Positions 1 to 7,551 of a DNA stretch of 64,000 nucleotides are shown in pieces; position 1 is the first letter of the stretch; every line of letters starts with the position of its first letter. The notes under the pieces are model-generated. The model was not told the origin of the DNA, did no database searches, and saw nothing but the letters and a program-made list of their open reading frames with translations. Both the position numbers and the translations under genes were made by a program. The DNA is from CAWBXL01 sp963837365 (GTDB taxonomy: Bacteria > Acidobacteriota > Terriglobia > Terriglobales > Acidobacteriaceae): NCBI GenBank assembly GCA_963837365.1, contig CAWIMW010000001.1, positions 248,001 to 312,000 of the forward strand, read 5' to 3'.

Positions 1-2
1 AC

Positions 3-161
3 TACACCGTAGGTTTCAAATCCAACAAGGACGGTTTTGACCTGACCCTCACTCCAAAAGAATTGAGCGCGAACCAGCGTTCGTTCTTTGCCGACGAGCA
101 CGGGGATATTCATGCTGATGAAGAAAAGGGTGCCGACGATAATTCTCCGAAAATCAAGTGA
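3..161 (+). CDS. 3' end of a pilin-like protein (partial)
   Basis: An open frame enters from the left edge and stops with TGA at 159-161, giving the last 52 residues of a protein. It contains a segment reading RSFFADEHGDIH followed by an acidic, Lys-containing tail. The pattern R-x-F(F/Y)-x-D-E-x-G-x-I is common near the C-terminus of acidobacterial type IV pilin or pseudopilin-like proteins, which is the only basis for the name. The start, any prepilin peptidase site and the N-terminal helix lie outside the window. It is convergent with the next gene, with only 9 bases between them. Confidence 0.4.
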   Translation, partial: YTVGFKSNKDGFDLTLTPKELSANQRSFFADEHGDIHADEEKGADDNSPKIK

Positions 162-170
162 AGACGGAGC

Positions 171-881
171 TTAAGTGCCCGGTTTTACCTGGACGGCTCG
201 GTCGTTCTCGTAGGTGACAATGAGGGGTTTGCCGTCGTTTGGATATGTGACCGTGCGGTTGTCCGCATCGTGCAGGTTGTCGGGCGAGCCCATCCCGATG
301 GAAAAATCAGCTTGCAACTGATTCATGCCCGGTCGGACCTCGTGCTTGGAGATTGCATCCCACACATCCGCAGGCCAATGCTTGTAGAGTTCGCGCGGGT
401 CCTGGACCAGCAGCATGTCGTCAGAATAGATCGTGTAGTTGTCGCCTTGTGCTACGCCAATGGGGAAAGCGAAACTATGGCCGTCCTTTTGGAATACAGC
501 CATGACTTGCCGTTGGTCAGATTTCCCCGGCGTAATGTCAGTGACCACATCATGGATATCGAGTTTCTCAATCGGCCCAAGAGTGCCCGCCTCATGAGCG
601 AAGTCGGCATGTTTGCTGGTGGTGTTGTAAGGATAGTAGGCAAACCGGTAGCCCTCTCTCACCCAAACCGGCTGCTGGGTCAACTGGTGGGCTGACTTCA
701 GATCATAGGGATGGAGCTTTTTCGGCGTAACGTAATAGTCTGCCCTGAGCGAGGCTTCCTGCTTCACCACGGGAGCATTTTCTTGATGACGCTGGTAGAA
801 GATATAACCAGTGCGGATGGCGGCAACGGCAATCCCCGCAGCCAGCAGCAGCTGGATTTTTTTAGTGGTTTCCGGGCTCAT
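171..881 (-). CDS. Membrane-anchored hypothetical protein with BamE-like C-terminal motif
   Basis: I do not recognise this 236-residue protein. It has one N-terminal hydrophobic segment (about residues 10-28) after a short charged stretch, so it is probably anchored in the inner membrane with a periplasmic domain. Near the C-terminus the stretch VRPGMNQLQADFSIGMGSPD resembles the V-x-x-G-M-x-x-x-x-V-x-x-x-L-G-x-P signature of SmpA/OmlA (BamE-like) domains and is followed by a beta-rich YPNDGKPLIVTYEN segment. That resemblance is an inference and no function is assigned. The ATG at 879-881 has an AAGG ribosome site upstream. It is divergent from the DUF59 gene. Confidence 0.6.
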   Translation of the reverse strand: MSPETTKKIQLLLAAGIAVAAIRTGYIFYQRHQENAPVVKQEASLRADYYVTPKKLHPYDLKSAHQLTQQPVWVREGYRFAYYPYNTTSKHADFAHEAGTLGPIEKLDIHDVVTDITPGKSDQRQVMAVFQKDGHSFAFPIGVAQGDNYTIYSDDMLLVQDPRELYKHWPADVWDAISKHEVRPGMNQLQADFSIGMGSPDNLHDADNRTVTYPNDGKPLIVTYENDRAVQVKPGT

Positions 882-926
882 GGCCGTACCTTAACAGAGT
901 TGATAAACTGAAGCAGGAGATTCTCC

Positions 927-1247
927 ATGCCAGAAGTAACTGAAAGCGACGTAATGAGCGCGCTAAAGCAGGTTTACGATCCGGAGATTCCGGTGAATAT
1001 CGTGGACTTGGGATTAATTTATGGAGTTCGTTTCGAGGCTGCGCCGGAGGAAAAACAAGACGTATCGGTGGACCTGACACTGACCTCTCAAGGTTGCCCA
1101 GCCCATGTAACCATCGGCGAACAGGTGAAAGCCCGTATAGAACAATTGCCGGGAGTGCGTACTGCCCAGGTCAATGTTGTCTGGACTCCACCCTGGACCC
1201 CGGAACGCCTAAGCCCGGACGCCCGCAAACAGCTGGGAATTGAATAA
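927..1247 (+). CDS. DUF59/MIP18-family metal-sulfur cluster assembly factor
   Basis: This 106-residue protein is a single MIP18/DUF59 domain. Seen directly: VYDPEIPVNIVDLGLIYG near the N-terminus (the conserved D-P-E-I/L-P-x-(S/N)-I-x-D-L-G signature), LTLTSQGCPAH with the conserved Cys, and VVWTPPWTPERLS at the end. The family includes SufT and PaaD and helps mature Fe-S proteins. Whether this copy is SufT-like or PaaD-like cannot be settled because no suf or paa genes are near. The length matches single-domain members. ATG at 927 follows a good CAGGAGA site. The stop codon runs into a GAACTGA-type repeat. Confidence 0.88.
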   Translation: MPEVTESDVMSALKQVYDPEIPVNIVDLGLIYGVRFEAAPEEKQDVSVDLTLTSQGCPAHVTIGEQVKARIEQLPGVRTAQVNVVWTPPWTPERLSPDARKQLGIE

Positions 1248-1281
1248 CTGAGAACCGGGAACTGCGAACTAGGAACTGATT
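1245..1281. repeat. GAGAACC/GAACTGA repeat, copy 1
   Basis: Short tandem of related units (ACTGAGAACCGGGAACTG, then CGAACTAGGAACTGA). Related copies occur near 3631-3661, 12272-12291, 24456-24487, 42981-43012 and 43057-43089. This copy lies between two convergent genes; read on the minus strand it supplies the TAG stop of the gene at 1269-1547. Confidence 0.7.
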
Positions 1282-1547
1282 TCGTCCCAAACCTCCCGGC
1301 CACGGCGCTTGGAAAATTCCGCGAACCGTGCGCTGGCCCGGGAGGCAAACTCCGCCAGCCGCATCCCGCGGCTGAAATAATCCGGCAAAGCACGCCGGGC
1401 TTTAGTAAATTGCTCAGGATATTCCGCGGCAACCGTCACCAGGCTCACACCCGCCAGTAAGATCCCGGCTCCCGGTTTCTTCTTCAGAAACATGATCGCA
1501 CTGCCGGCCGCTGAACCGGCGATAAGAGCCTTCTTCCAGTTCTCCAT
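1269..1547 (-). CDS. Small membrane-associated hypothetical protein
   Basis: A 92-residue protein starting MENWKKALIAGSAAG. I prefer ATG at 1545-1547 because GGGGAGAAAGA lies just upstream; a longer in-frame extension to 1625 would overlap the divergent gene's start. There is a Gly/Ala-rich hydrophobic stretch, a KKKPG turn, a second hydrophobic stretch (about residues 26-42), then an amphipathic Arg-rich C-terminal half. The shape suggests a small membrane protein with a cytoplasmic helix. I do not recognise a family. The last residues and stop codon fall inside the GAACTGA repeat. Confidence 0.6.
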   Translation of the reverse strand: MENWKKALIAGSAAGSAIMFLKKKPGAGILLAGVSLVTVAAEYPEQFTKARRALPDYFSRGMRLAEFASRASARFAEFSKRRGREVWDEISS

Positions 1548-1625
1548 TCTTTCTCCCCAAACCATTCTAAAACGCGAGGCAAGATCGTGCCGTATACTGC
1601 ATCGGGTTTTATCCAGGGGAATCAA

Positions 1626-2774
1626 ATGCTGAACTTACGCACGGTGGTTGTGGCTGCAATTTTGTTTTCAAGCCTTCTGGCAGCACAGACGAAACCACGG
1701 GCCCGTGATTTGGGAGTCCCGTTCGACGGCGCTCCTGGTCCATGGAATGCCATAACCGACGTAAAAGGCGTAGAGGTCGGGCATACCACGTTGATCTCCG
1801 GGGAAGGGCCCCTTAAAGTTGGAGTGGGTCCGGTGCGCACTGGTGTCACCGCCGTACTTCCTCGTGGGAAGAATTCCAATGATGATGTCTTTGCCGCATG
1901 GTTCACGCTCAACGGCAACGGCGAAATGACGGGAACAACCTGGGTGGAGGACTCCGGTTTTCTCGCTGGCCCGGTGATGATCACCAATACTCACAGCGTA
2001 GGCGTGGTGCGCGATGCGGTCATTGGCTGGAAGGTCAAGAAGGGCAAGCCCGACGACGAAGGTTACTGGTGGTCTCTGCCGGTGGTCGCAGAAACATGGG
2101 ACGGATATCTGAACGACACCAATGGGTTCCATGTGAAACCTGAGCACGTAATCCACGCGATCGATTCCGCGCACGGGGGGCTGGTAGAGGAGGGCAGCGT
2201 CGGCGGCGGAACCGGCATGGTCTGTAACGAATTTAAGGGAGGGATCGGGACCGCATCGCGGGTCCTAAACGCAAAGGCCGGTGGATACACGGTCGGCGTC
2301 CTGGTGCAGTGTAACTACGGACGCCGCGATCAGTTGCGCATTGCGGGAGTTCCGGTAGGAAAAGAAATCCCCGAGCATACTGTCTATGGGAGCGACACGG
2401 GATCGATCATTGTAGTAGTGGCGACCGATGCCCCCTTAATTCCGACCCAACTGAAACGTGTAGCCCGGCGGGTTTCTCTGGGGCTGGGGAGAGATGGAAG
2501 CTATTCGGGCGATGGCTCGGGAGACATCTTTCTCGCTTTCTCCACGGCGAATGGTGGGGCGGGAGGAGCCACCGGACCTCATGCCATCACCATGTTGCCC
2601 AATGATTCCCTGGATCCGATTTTTCTCGCGACAGTACAAGCCACAGAAGAAGCGGTAATCAATGCGATGGTCGCGGCCGACACCATGACAGGAATCAACA
2701 ACCATGTCGTGATTGGGCTGCCGCATGACCGTCTGCGCGAAGTGCTGAAGAAATACAACCGGCTGGAAAAGTAG
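1626..2774 (+). CDS. P1/DmpA-family (S58) aminopeptidase, exported
   Basis: A 382-residue member of the DmpA/P1 family, N-terminal nucleophile hydrolases that self-cleave and remove N-terminal residues from small peptides or amides. Visible marks are DLGVPFDGAPGPWNAITDVKGVEVGH at the N-terminus, GSVGGGTGM followed by FKGGIGTASR in the middle, and a GS junction before IIVVVATDAP near residue 260, the likely autocleavage site with Ser as the new nucleophile. I start at ATG 1626, preceded by CAGGGGA, rather than at an upstream in-frame ATG; this gives a clear signal peptide ending near LLAAQT. It is therefore probably periplasmic. Confidence 0.88.
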   Translation: MLNLRTVVVAAILFSSLLAAQTKPRARDLGVPFDGAPGPWNAITDVKGVEVGHTTLISGEGPLKVGVGPVRTGVTAVLPRGKNSNDDVFAAWFTLNGNGEMTGTTWVEDSGFLAGPVMITNTHSVGVVRDAVIGWKVKKGKPDDEGYWWSLPVVAETWDGYLNDTNGFHVKPEHVIHAIDSAHGGLVEEGSVGGGTGMVCNEFKGGIGTASRVLNAKAGGYTVGVLVQCNYGRRDQLRIAGVPVGKEIPEHTVYGSDTGSIIVVVATDAPLIPTQLKRVARRVSLGLGRDGSYSGDGSGDIFLAFSTANGGAGGATGPHAITMLPNDSLDPIFLATVQATEEAVINAMVAADTMTGINNHVVIGLPHDRLREVLKKYNRLEK

Positions 2775-2784
2775 CGAAATGAAG

Positions 2785-2872
2785 GCACGGGCGCCCCCGC
2801 CCGTGCGGCAAGCGCGCAGCAGATCGAAGCTTCGAGGAAATTCCAGATCAGAGGACGGGTGGGGACGCCCGT
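2785..2872. repeat. Two GC-rich hairpins between convergent genes
   Basis: Two hairpins sit between the aminopeptidase and the methyltransferase. The first (2785-2806) pairs GCACGGGCG with CGCCCGTGC around CCCC. The second (2855-2872) pairs ACGGGTG with CGCCCGT around GGGA, with one G-T pair. Neither has a strong T tract. Similar GGCGGGCG/CGCCCGCC hairpins recur at 13552, 28611 and 31126, so they are probably copies of a dispersed palindromic element that may also help end transcription. Confidence 0.6.
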
Positions 2873-2884
2873 TGCTCCATTTCT

Positions 2885-3628
2885 TTAATAGATCGTGTAT
2901 CCCGGCGCGGGCGTGCGCAGATCCGGTTTCGTCGCCGTCAGCAACAACGCGCCCGTCCGTTTGAACGCACGCAAGTCTTCCAGGCTGTTAAATGATTTCG
3001 TCTTGTAGTCATCGGGCGTAGGCGTGTCATCGGGAATCTGGCGCGCTTCGACATTTTCGAAAGCATGCTTTTTTAGGAGTTCGACATACTCTGCTGCCGA
3101 CCGCACATGCACCGGGACTTTCAGCTTGTCCACCCATTGCAGCGAATAAGCGTTGTCTTTGTACAGATTGATCAGAATAAACATCCGCCCATGTGGCGCC
3201 ATCACACGAAAAAGTTCAGCCAGTGCCCGGTCCTGATCCGCATAGTAGTAAAACGACTCCACCGACAGCATCTGGTCGAAGAAGTTCTCTTCCCAGGGAA
3301 TCTGCTGCGCTGATCCCCAGACGTACAGAATATTCTCAAAATCCTTCGACATCGCCCGCGCCTGCCGGATCATTTCATCCGACACATCCACACCCACCAC
3401 CTGCCCGAATCCCTCCGGCCCGTCGGCGACCAGCCGGGCCAGTAGCCGAGTTGCCCATCCCGAGCCACACCCGAGATCGAGCACGCGCTCTCCTGGGCGC
3501 AGGCCCATCAGGCGAATGGTTTTTTCGGTGATATCCAGATGGTGCTGCTCCATCTTCGGGCCTTCGCCCTGTTCGGCCCAGCGGTTGAATTCGAGTTGCA
3601 GCTTTTCGTCGGGTGATGGGTTGGGCAT
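2885..3628 (-). CDS. Class I SAM-dependent methyltransferase
   Basis: This 247-residue protein has a Methyltransf_11-type fold. Seen in order: motif I as VLDLGCGSGWATR (about residues 45-57), the acidic end of beta-2 as VVGVDVSDEMI, a motif IV-like region AQQIPWEENFFDQMLSVESFYYYADQ, and a C-terminal extension with no recognised domain. The substrate is unknown; the general layout is that of UbiE-like small-molecule methyltransferases. ATG at 3626-3628 is preceded directly by a GAGAACTGA repeat instead of a clear ribosome site, so the leader has probably been replaced or extended by the repeat. Confidence 0.82.
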   Translation of the reverse strand: MPNPSPDEKLQLEFNRWAEQGEGPKMEQHHLDITEKTIRLMGLRPGERVLDLGCGSGWATRLLARLVADGPEGFGQVVGVDVSDEMIRQARAMSKDFENILYVWGSAQQIPWEENFFDQMLSVESFYYYADQDRALAELFRVMAPHGRMFILINLYKDNAYSLQWVDKLKVPVHVRSAAEYVELLKKHAFENVEARQIPDDTPTPDDYKTKSFNSLEDLRAFKRTGALLLTATKPDLRTPAPGYTIY

Positions 3629-3630
3629 AT

Positions 3631-3661
3631 CAGTTCTCGGTTCTCAGGGATCAGTTCTCAG
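3631..3661. repeat. GAGAACC/GAACTGA repeat, copy 2
   Basis: The minus strand reads CTGAGAACTGATCCCTGAGA followed by ACCGAGAACTGA, ending two bases from the methyltransferase ATG. It matches the copies at 1245 and 42981. Confidence 0.7.
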
Positions 3662-3695
3662 AAGATACCCTATCTATGCTACATTTCCTTGCCCC

Positions 3696-3857
3696 ATGTC
3701 TCCAGAGCCTGAGACCCCGCCCAAGCCGGAATTGCTCTATTGCCCGCGGTGCGCGCAGGAAGTCAGCGACCCGCTCACCTGCGGAGACTGCTCCGCAGTA
3801 ATCTGCCGCCGCTGTGGAACTCCGCTGGAATCTCCTGATGAACTGGGGATTGGATAA
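3696..3857 (+). CDS. Small zinc-ribbon protein
   Basis: A 53-residue protein beginning MSPEPETPPKPELLYCPRC. It has a CPRC pair, then CGDC and CRRC, giving three C-x2-C pairs in about 25 residues, consistent with one or two bound zinc ions. Its TAA stop overlaps the ATG of the amino-acid permease (TAATG at 3855-3859), so the two are translationally coupled. No family name can be given. The close coupling suggests a regulatory or accessory role for the transporter operon. Confidence 0.68.
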   Translation: MSPEPETPPKPELLYCPRCAQEVSDPLTCGDCSAVICRRCGTPLESPDELGIG

Positions 3858-5272
3858 TGGCGAATCCCCCCATCTCTGTTCCCGAGCAGGAGTCCAAACC
3901 CACGCTGATCCGTGGCCTTTCACTGCTCGACTCAGTTCTGTTGCTGGCCAGCGGCATCATCGGGTCTTCCATTTTCCTTACTGCCAAAGACATCGCCGGC
4001 CCACTTCCGAACCCGATGATGTTTCTGCTGATCTGGGTGTTGGGCGCGGTGATTTCTCTATTTGCCTGTGCTGCGTTTGCTGAGCTGGGATCGATGTTTC
4101 CGGATTCCGGTGGCCAGTACGTTTACCTGCGCGAAGCGTTCGGCGACCTGGTGGCATTTCTGTATGGCTGGATGCTATTCACCGTCAGCAATGGCGGGAG
4201 CATCGCCGCCCTCGCGGTGGGCGCCGCCGCATATACCGGGCAGGTCTTTGGCGTGTTTTCGCAATCGTACGTGGTATTCGCTGTGGGTGGCTTGGTTGTG
4301 ACCCGCGCCCACCTGCTGGCTTTGGTACTAATCGCAGTCATGACTTACGTGAATGTCGCGGGATTGCGCTGGGGAGCTTTGCTGCAAAATATCTCTACCT
4401 GGACGAAGTTTTCGGCGATGGCCGCATTCGTGGTACTCGGCCTCATCTTCGGAAAAGGAGATTGGTCGCACTTTCATCCCACCAACGGCCTTGCGATGGG
4501 GATGAGCGCGACGCAACTGATCTCGGCCATGGGAGTGGGGCTGATTGCCGTCTTCTGGGCGTATGACGGATGGGTCTACATCACCTGGGTTGCTGGGGAA
4601 GTGAAAGAGCCTCGCCGCAACGTTCCGCTGGGGATGTTGTTCGGGGTCCTGGCTGTGGCGGCGATTTACCTCGCCATGAATGTGACTTATCTGTACGCTC
4701 TGCCGACAAGTGAAATCGCGAAGTACGAGACCATTGCGCATACCGCTGCTTCCGTGTTGTTTTCGCCCGCGACTGCGGTGTGGTTGTCAGCCATGATCGC
4801 GATTTCCTGCTTCAGTGCGGCGGCGACTTGTACGCTTTCCGGCGCCCGCGTGTATCTTGCCATGGCCCAGGACGGCATTTTCTTTAAGAGAATGGCTGTG
4901 ATCCATCCCAAGTGGCGCACGCCGGTGTTCAGCTTGGTGGGCCAGGCAATCTGGGCGGGTGTTCTGACCTTGAGCGGACACTATGACGATCTCTATACGT
5001 ACGTCATGTTCATGATGGTGCTGTTCTATACCCTGACTGTGGTCGGACTCTTCGTGCTGCGCTGGAAGCGTCCGGATGCCGAACGGCCTTATCACTGTGC
5101 CGGATACCCCTGGCTCCCAGCGTTGTACGTGCTGATCGGCGGCGTGTGGACCTTAAATACGATCTGGACCCGCCCCAAGCAATCGCTGGTGGGAATCGCC
5201 ATCGTGTTAGTGGGTGTGCCGTTGTATTTGTACTGGAAACGGAGTGCTAGGAAAGCCGTCGCAGTGGAGTAG
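3857..5272 (+). CDS. APC-family amino-acid permease
   Basis: A 471-residue polytopic membrane protein with about 12 hydrophobic segments. The first segment has the LASGIIGSSIFL signature of APC transporters (unwound TM1, substrate-binding Gly-rich motif), followed by FAELGSMFPDSGGQYVYLREAFG, typical of LAT-like amino-acid transporters. WAYDGWVYITWVAGEVKEPRRNVPLG matches the conserved TM6-TM7 region. The amino acid cannot be predicted. It is the second gene of a tight operon: the upstream stop overlaps its ATG and the next gene begins 3 bases after its stop. Confidence 0.9.
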   Translation: MANPPISVPEQESKPTLIRGLSLLDSVLLLASGIIGSSIFLTAKDIAGPLPNPMMFLLIWVLGAVISLFACAAFAELGSMFPDSGGQYVYLREAFGDLVAFLYGWMLFTVSNGGSIAALAVGAAAYTGQVFGVFSQSYVVFAVGGLVVTRAHLLALVLIAVMTYVNVAGLRWGALLQNISTWTKFSAMAAFVVLGLIFGKGDWSHFHPTNGLAMGMSATQLISAMGVGLIAVFWAYDGWVYITWVAGEVKEPRRNVPLGMLFGVLAVAAIYLAMNVTYLYALPTSEIAKYETIAHTAASVLFSPATAVWLSAMIAISCFSAAATCTLSGARVYLAMAQDGIFFKRMAVIHPKWRTPVFSLVGQAIWAGVLTLSGHYDDLYTYVMFMMVLFYTLTVVGLFVLRWKRPDAERPYHCAGYPWLPALYVLIGGVWTLNTIWTRPKQSLVGIAIVLVGVPLYLYWKRSARKAVAVE

Positions 5273-5275
5273 CAG

Positions 5276-6133
5276 ATGTTTGAGCGTTATACGGAAAAAG
5301 CCCGCCGCGTTATCTTCTTTGCCCGGTATGAGGCCAGTCAGTTCGGCTCTCCTTACATTGAAACCGAGCACCTTTTGCTAGGGCTTATGAGGGAAGAGTC
5401 GGGTTTGCTCCGGCGGCTTGTTCCCAAGCTGGACTACCAAACTGTCGGTAAGAAGATCGAAAATCAAACTCTAAAGCGTGAATTCATTCCTGCTTCGGTA
5501 GATTTACCCCTGAGCAACGAATCCAGGCGGGTCTTGGTCTACGCTGCTGAGGAAGCGGAACGTTTGAATCACCGCCATATCGGTTCCGAACATCTGCTGC
5601 TTGCCCTGCTGCGGGAATCCGAAGCTTTTGCCGCTCAGATTCTGAAAGAAGGGGATGCGAAACTTGAAGAGCTCAGGCATCATATCGCAAAACATGCGCG
5701 GGACTTGGCTGCTTCGCTAGGTACGTCCTACGTAGCGGCGAAGAGCGCGCGGCCCCAGTTTTCCGACACCGTGGAACTCCACGGCGTGCGGCGAAGGATC
5801 GACTCTGTCCAACAAGTTGTTAAAACGCTTCGCGGGACTTCGTGGTACTGGGAGAAATGCTCATGGAAGCCGCGGGACATCGTAATTTCGTGCAAAGGCG
5901 GCGCTGTCTCATTTGACCTCTCGCTAGCGAAAGATGTAGAGAACTTCCAACTGGTGAAGGCCGGATGGAAGAGGGACTGCTGCGTCGTCTGCCAGTGGGA
6001 ATTATTTGAGACAGAAGAAGTGGCCCATGGCGAGGGCTACACCAACGGCCGCGAATGGTTGTGCGCGGAATGCCATCACAAATTCTTCGAGGGCCCGGAC
6101 TTCTTCCGGTCGGCCTACGCCGAAATCACCTAA
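5276..6133 (+). CDS. Orphan Clp N-domain protein with C-terminal Cys pairs
   Basis: This 285-residue protein has a double Clp-N (ClpA/ClpC N-terminal) domain: FERYTEKARRVIFFARYEASQFGSPYIETEHLLLGLMREE (repeat 1) and SNESRRVLVYAAEEAERLNHRHIGSEHLLLALLRE (repeat 2). No Walker A or AAA module follows. Instead, residues about 170-285 form a separate region with CVVC and, 25-30 residues later, CAEC, a possible zinc site. In Clp chaperones the N-domain binds adaptors or substrates, so this may be a stand-alone adaptor or decoy. It sits between two amino-acid permeases and overlaps the second (TAATG at 6131). Confidence 0.85.
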   Translation: MFERYTEKARRVIFFARYEASQFGSPYIETEHLLLGLMREESGLLRRLVPKLDYQTVGKKIENQTLKREFIPASVDLPLSNESRRVLVYAAEEAERLNHRHIGSEHLLLALLRESEAFAAQILKEGDAKLEELRHHIAKHARDLAASLGTSYVAAKSARPQFSDTVELHGVRRRIDSVQQVVKTLRGTSWYWEKCSWKPRDIVISCKGGAVSFDLSLAKDVENFQLVKAGWKRDCCVVCQWELFETEEVAHGEGYTNGREWLCAECHHKFFEGPDFFRSAYAEIT

Positions 6134-7551
6134 TGCTGCCGATTTCCTGCTCCGAACAGGTTTCCACACCCAAGCGCGTCATGGGCTTCCGCGACCTCTT
6201 CCTCTTCTACGTCGTTACCGGAATCAGCCTGCGGTGGATCGCATCCGCAGCCAGCGCAGGCCCCAGCGCCATTGTGATTTGGCTGGGAGCGTGGTTGTTC
6301 TTTTATGTTCCCCTGGCGCTTTCGGTCATCGAGTTGTCGTCACGCTTTCCAGATGAAGGCGGCCTCTATGTCTGGACCAAACATGCCTTTGGCGAGTTCC
6401 CGGGATTTCTTTGCGGTTGGGTCTATTGGACCAGCTATTTCCCCTATTTGCCCGCTGCGCTCTATTTCGCAGCGGGCAACGCACTCTACATTCACTATGG
6501 CGCTTGGGGGCACTTGTCCCATCATGCAGGGTATTACGTAGTTTTTTCTCTCCTCACTTTGGGGCTCGTGACCTGGATCAATTTAGCGGGTCTCAAGGCA
6601 GGCCGCTGGCTACACGATGCCGGTGCGCTGGCCATGTGGATTCCAGCCGCCATCATCTTTTTGATGGGACTGATAGCCTGGCATCGCTATGGTGCAGCGA
6701 ATCCCTTTGACCTGCACTCCATGGCGCCCCGCATACGCTTCAAAGACATGATGTTTTGGTCGCTTCTGATCTTTGCTTTTGGCGGATCGGAGACCGCGTC
6801 TTTCATGGGGGCGGAGATCAAGGGGACGAAGCGCACTGTGCCTACTGCGCTACTTGCCGCTGGTTTCACTGTGGCGTTGTGTTACATCCTGGGAACACTC
6901 GGTGTCCTGCTGGCGTTACCTGCCGTGGAAGTCAGCAATTTGCAAGGGCTGATGCAGGCCGTCGCTCGGACAGCCGAACGCATCGGGTTCAGTCATGTCG
7001 TTCCGGTAACGGCGTTCTTGATAGCTCTAAGTAGTATCGCCGCGGTAAGCGCTTTTCTGGCTGCGACGGCAAGACTGCCATTTGTCGCCGGCCTTAATCG
7101 CATCCTTCCGTCCGCCTTTGGGAAGCTACATCCTCGCTGGGGAACGCCTTGGGTCGCATTAATCGTTGAGGCCGGCGTCGGCGCCATTTTCCTCCTGCTG
7201 GGGCAATTTATGGAGAGCGTTAAAGGTGCCTATGACGTGCTGGTCAGCATCGGCGTGATCACATATTTCATCCCGTATCTTTTCTTGTTCGCTGCCCTGC
7301 TGAAACTCCAGAGCCAGCCCGCCGGCGATAACGCAATCCAAATTGCCGGGAAGAAATGGGGAGGACGATTGGTTGCGACGGTTGGGCTCGTAGTAGCTAC
7401 CCTGGCCATCTTCTTGTCGCTGATCCCAGATCCTGATGAACCGCACAAGCTGCTGGCCATCGTCAAGGTCACGGGTTCAACCATTGCCCTGCTGGGAATC
7501 GGGGCGTGGATTTATTGGATGGGAAAGAGAAAAGCGCGGATCTCCGCTTGA
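6133..7551 (+). CDS. APC-family amino-acid permease (second copy)
   Basis: A 472-residue permease beginning MLPISCSEQVSTPKRVMGFRD. The ATG at 6133 overlaps the stop of the Clp-N gene; an internal ATG at 6181 would remove 16 residues. About 12 membrane segments are visible. LSSRFPDEGGLYVWTKHAFGEF and FGGSETASFMGAEIKGTKRTVPTA are APC-superfamily landmarks, the latter as in GABA and glutamate-type transporters. It is clearly diverged from the permease at 3857, so it is not a recent duplicate. Its stop directly abuts the stop of the convergent GcvT-family gene, with no intergenic base. Confidence 0.88.
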   Translation: MLPISCSEQVSTPKRVMGFRDLFLFYVVTGISLRWIASAASAGPSAIVIWLGAWLFFYVPLALSVIELSSRFPDEGGLYVWTKHAFGEFPGFLCGWVYWTSYFPYLPAALYFAAGNALYIHYGAWGHLSHHAGYYVVFSLLTLGLVTWINLAGLKAGRWLHDAGALAMWIPAAIIFLMGLIAWHRYGAANPFDLHSMAPRIRFKDMMFWSLLIFAFGGSETASFMGAEIKGTKRTVPTALLAAGFTVALCYILGTLGVLLALPAVEVSNLQGLMQAVARTAERIGFSHVVPVTAFLIALSSIAAVSAFLAATARLPFVAGLNRILPSAFGKLHPRWGTPWVALIVEAGVGAIFLLLGQFMESVKGAYDVLVSIGVITYFIPYLFLFAALLKLQSQPAGDNAIQIAGKKWGGRLVATVGLVVATLAIFLSLIPDPDEPHKLLAIVKVTGSTIALLGIGAWIYWMGKRKARISA

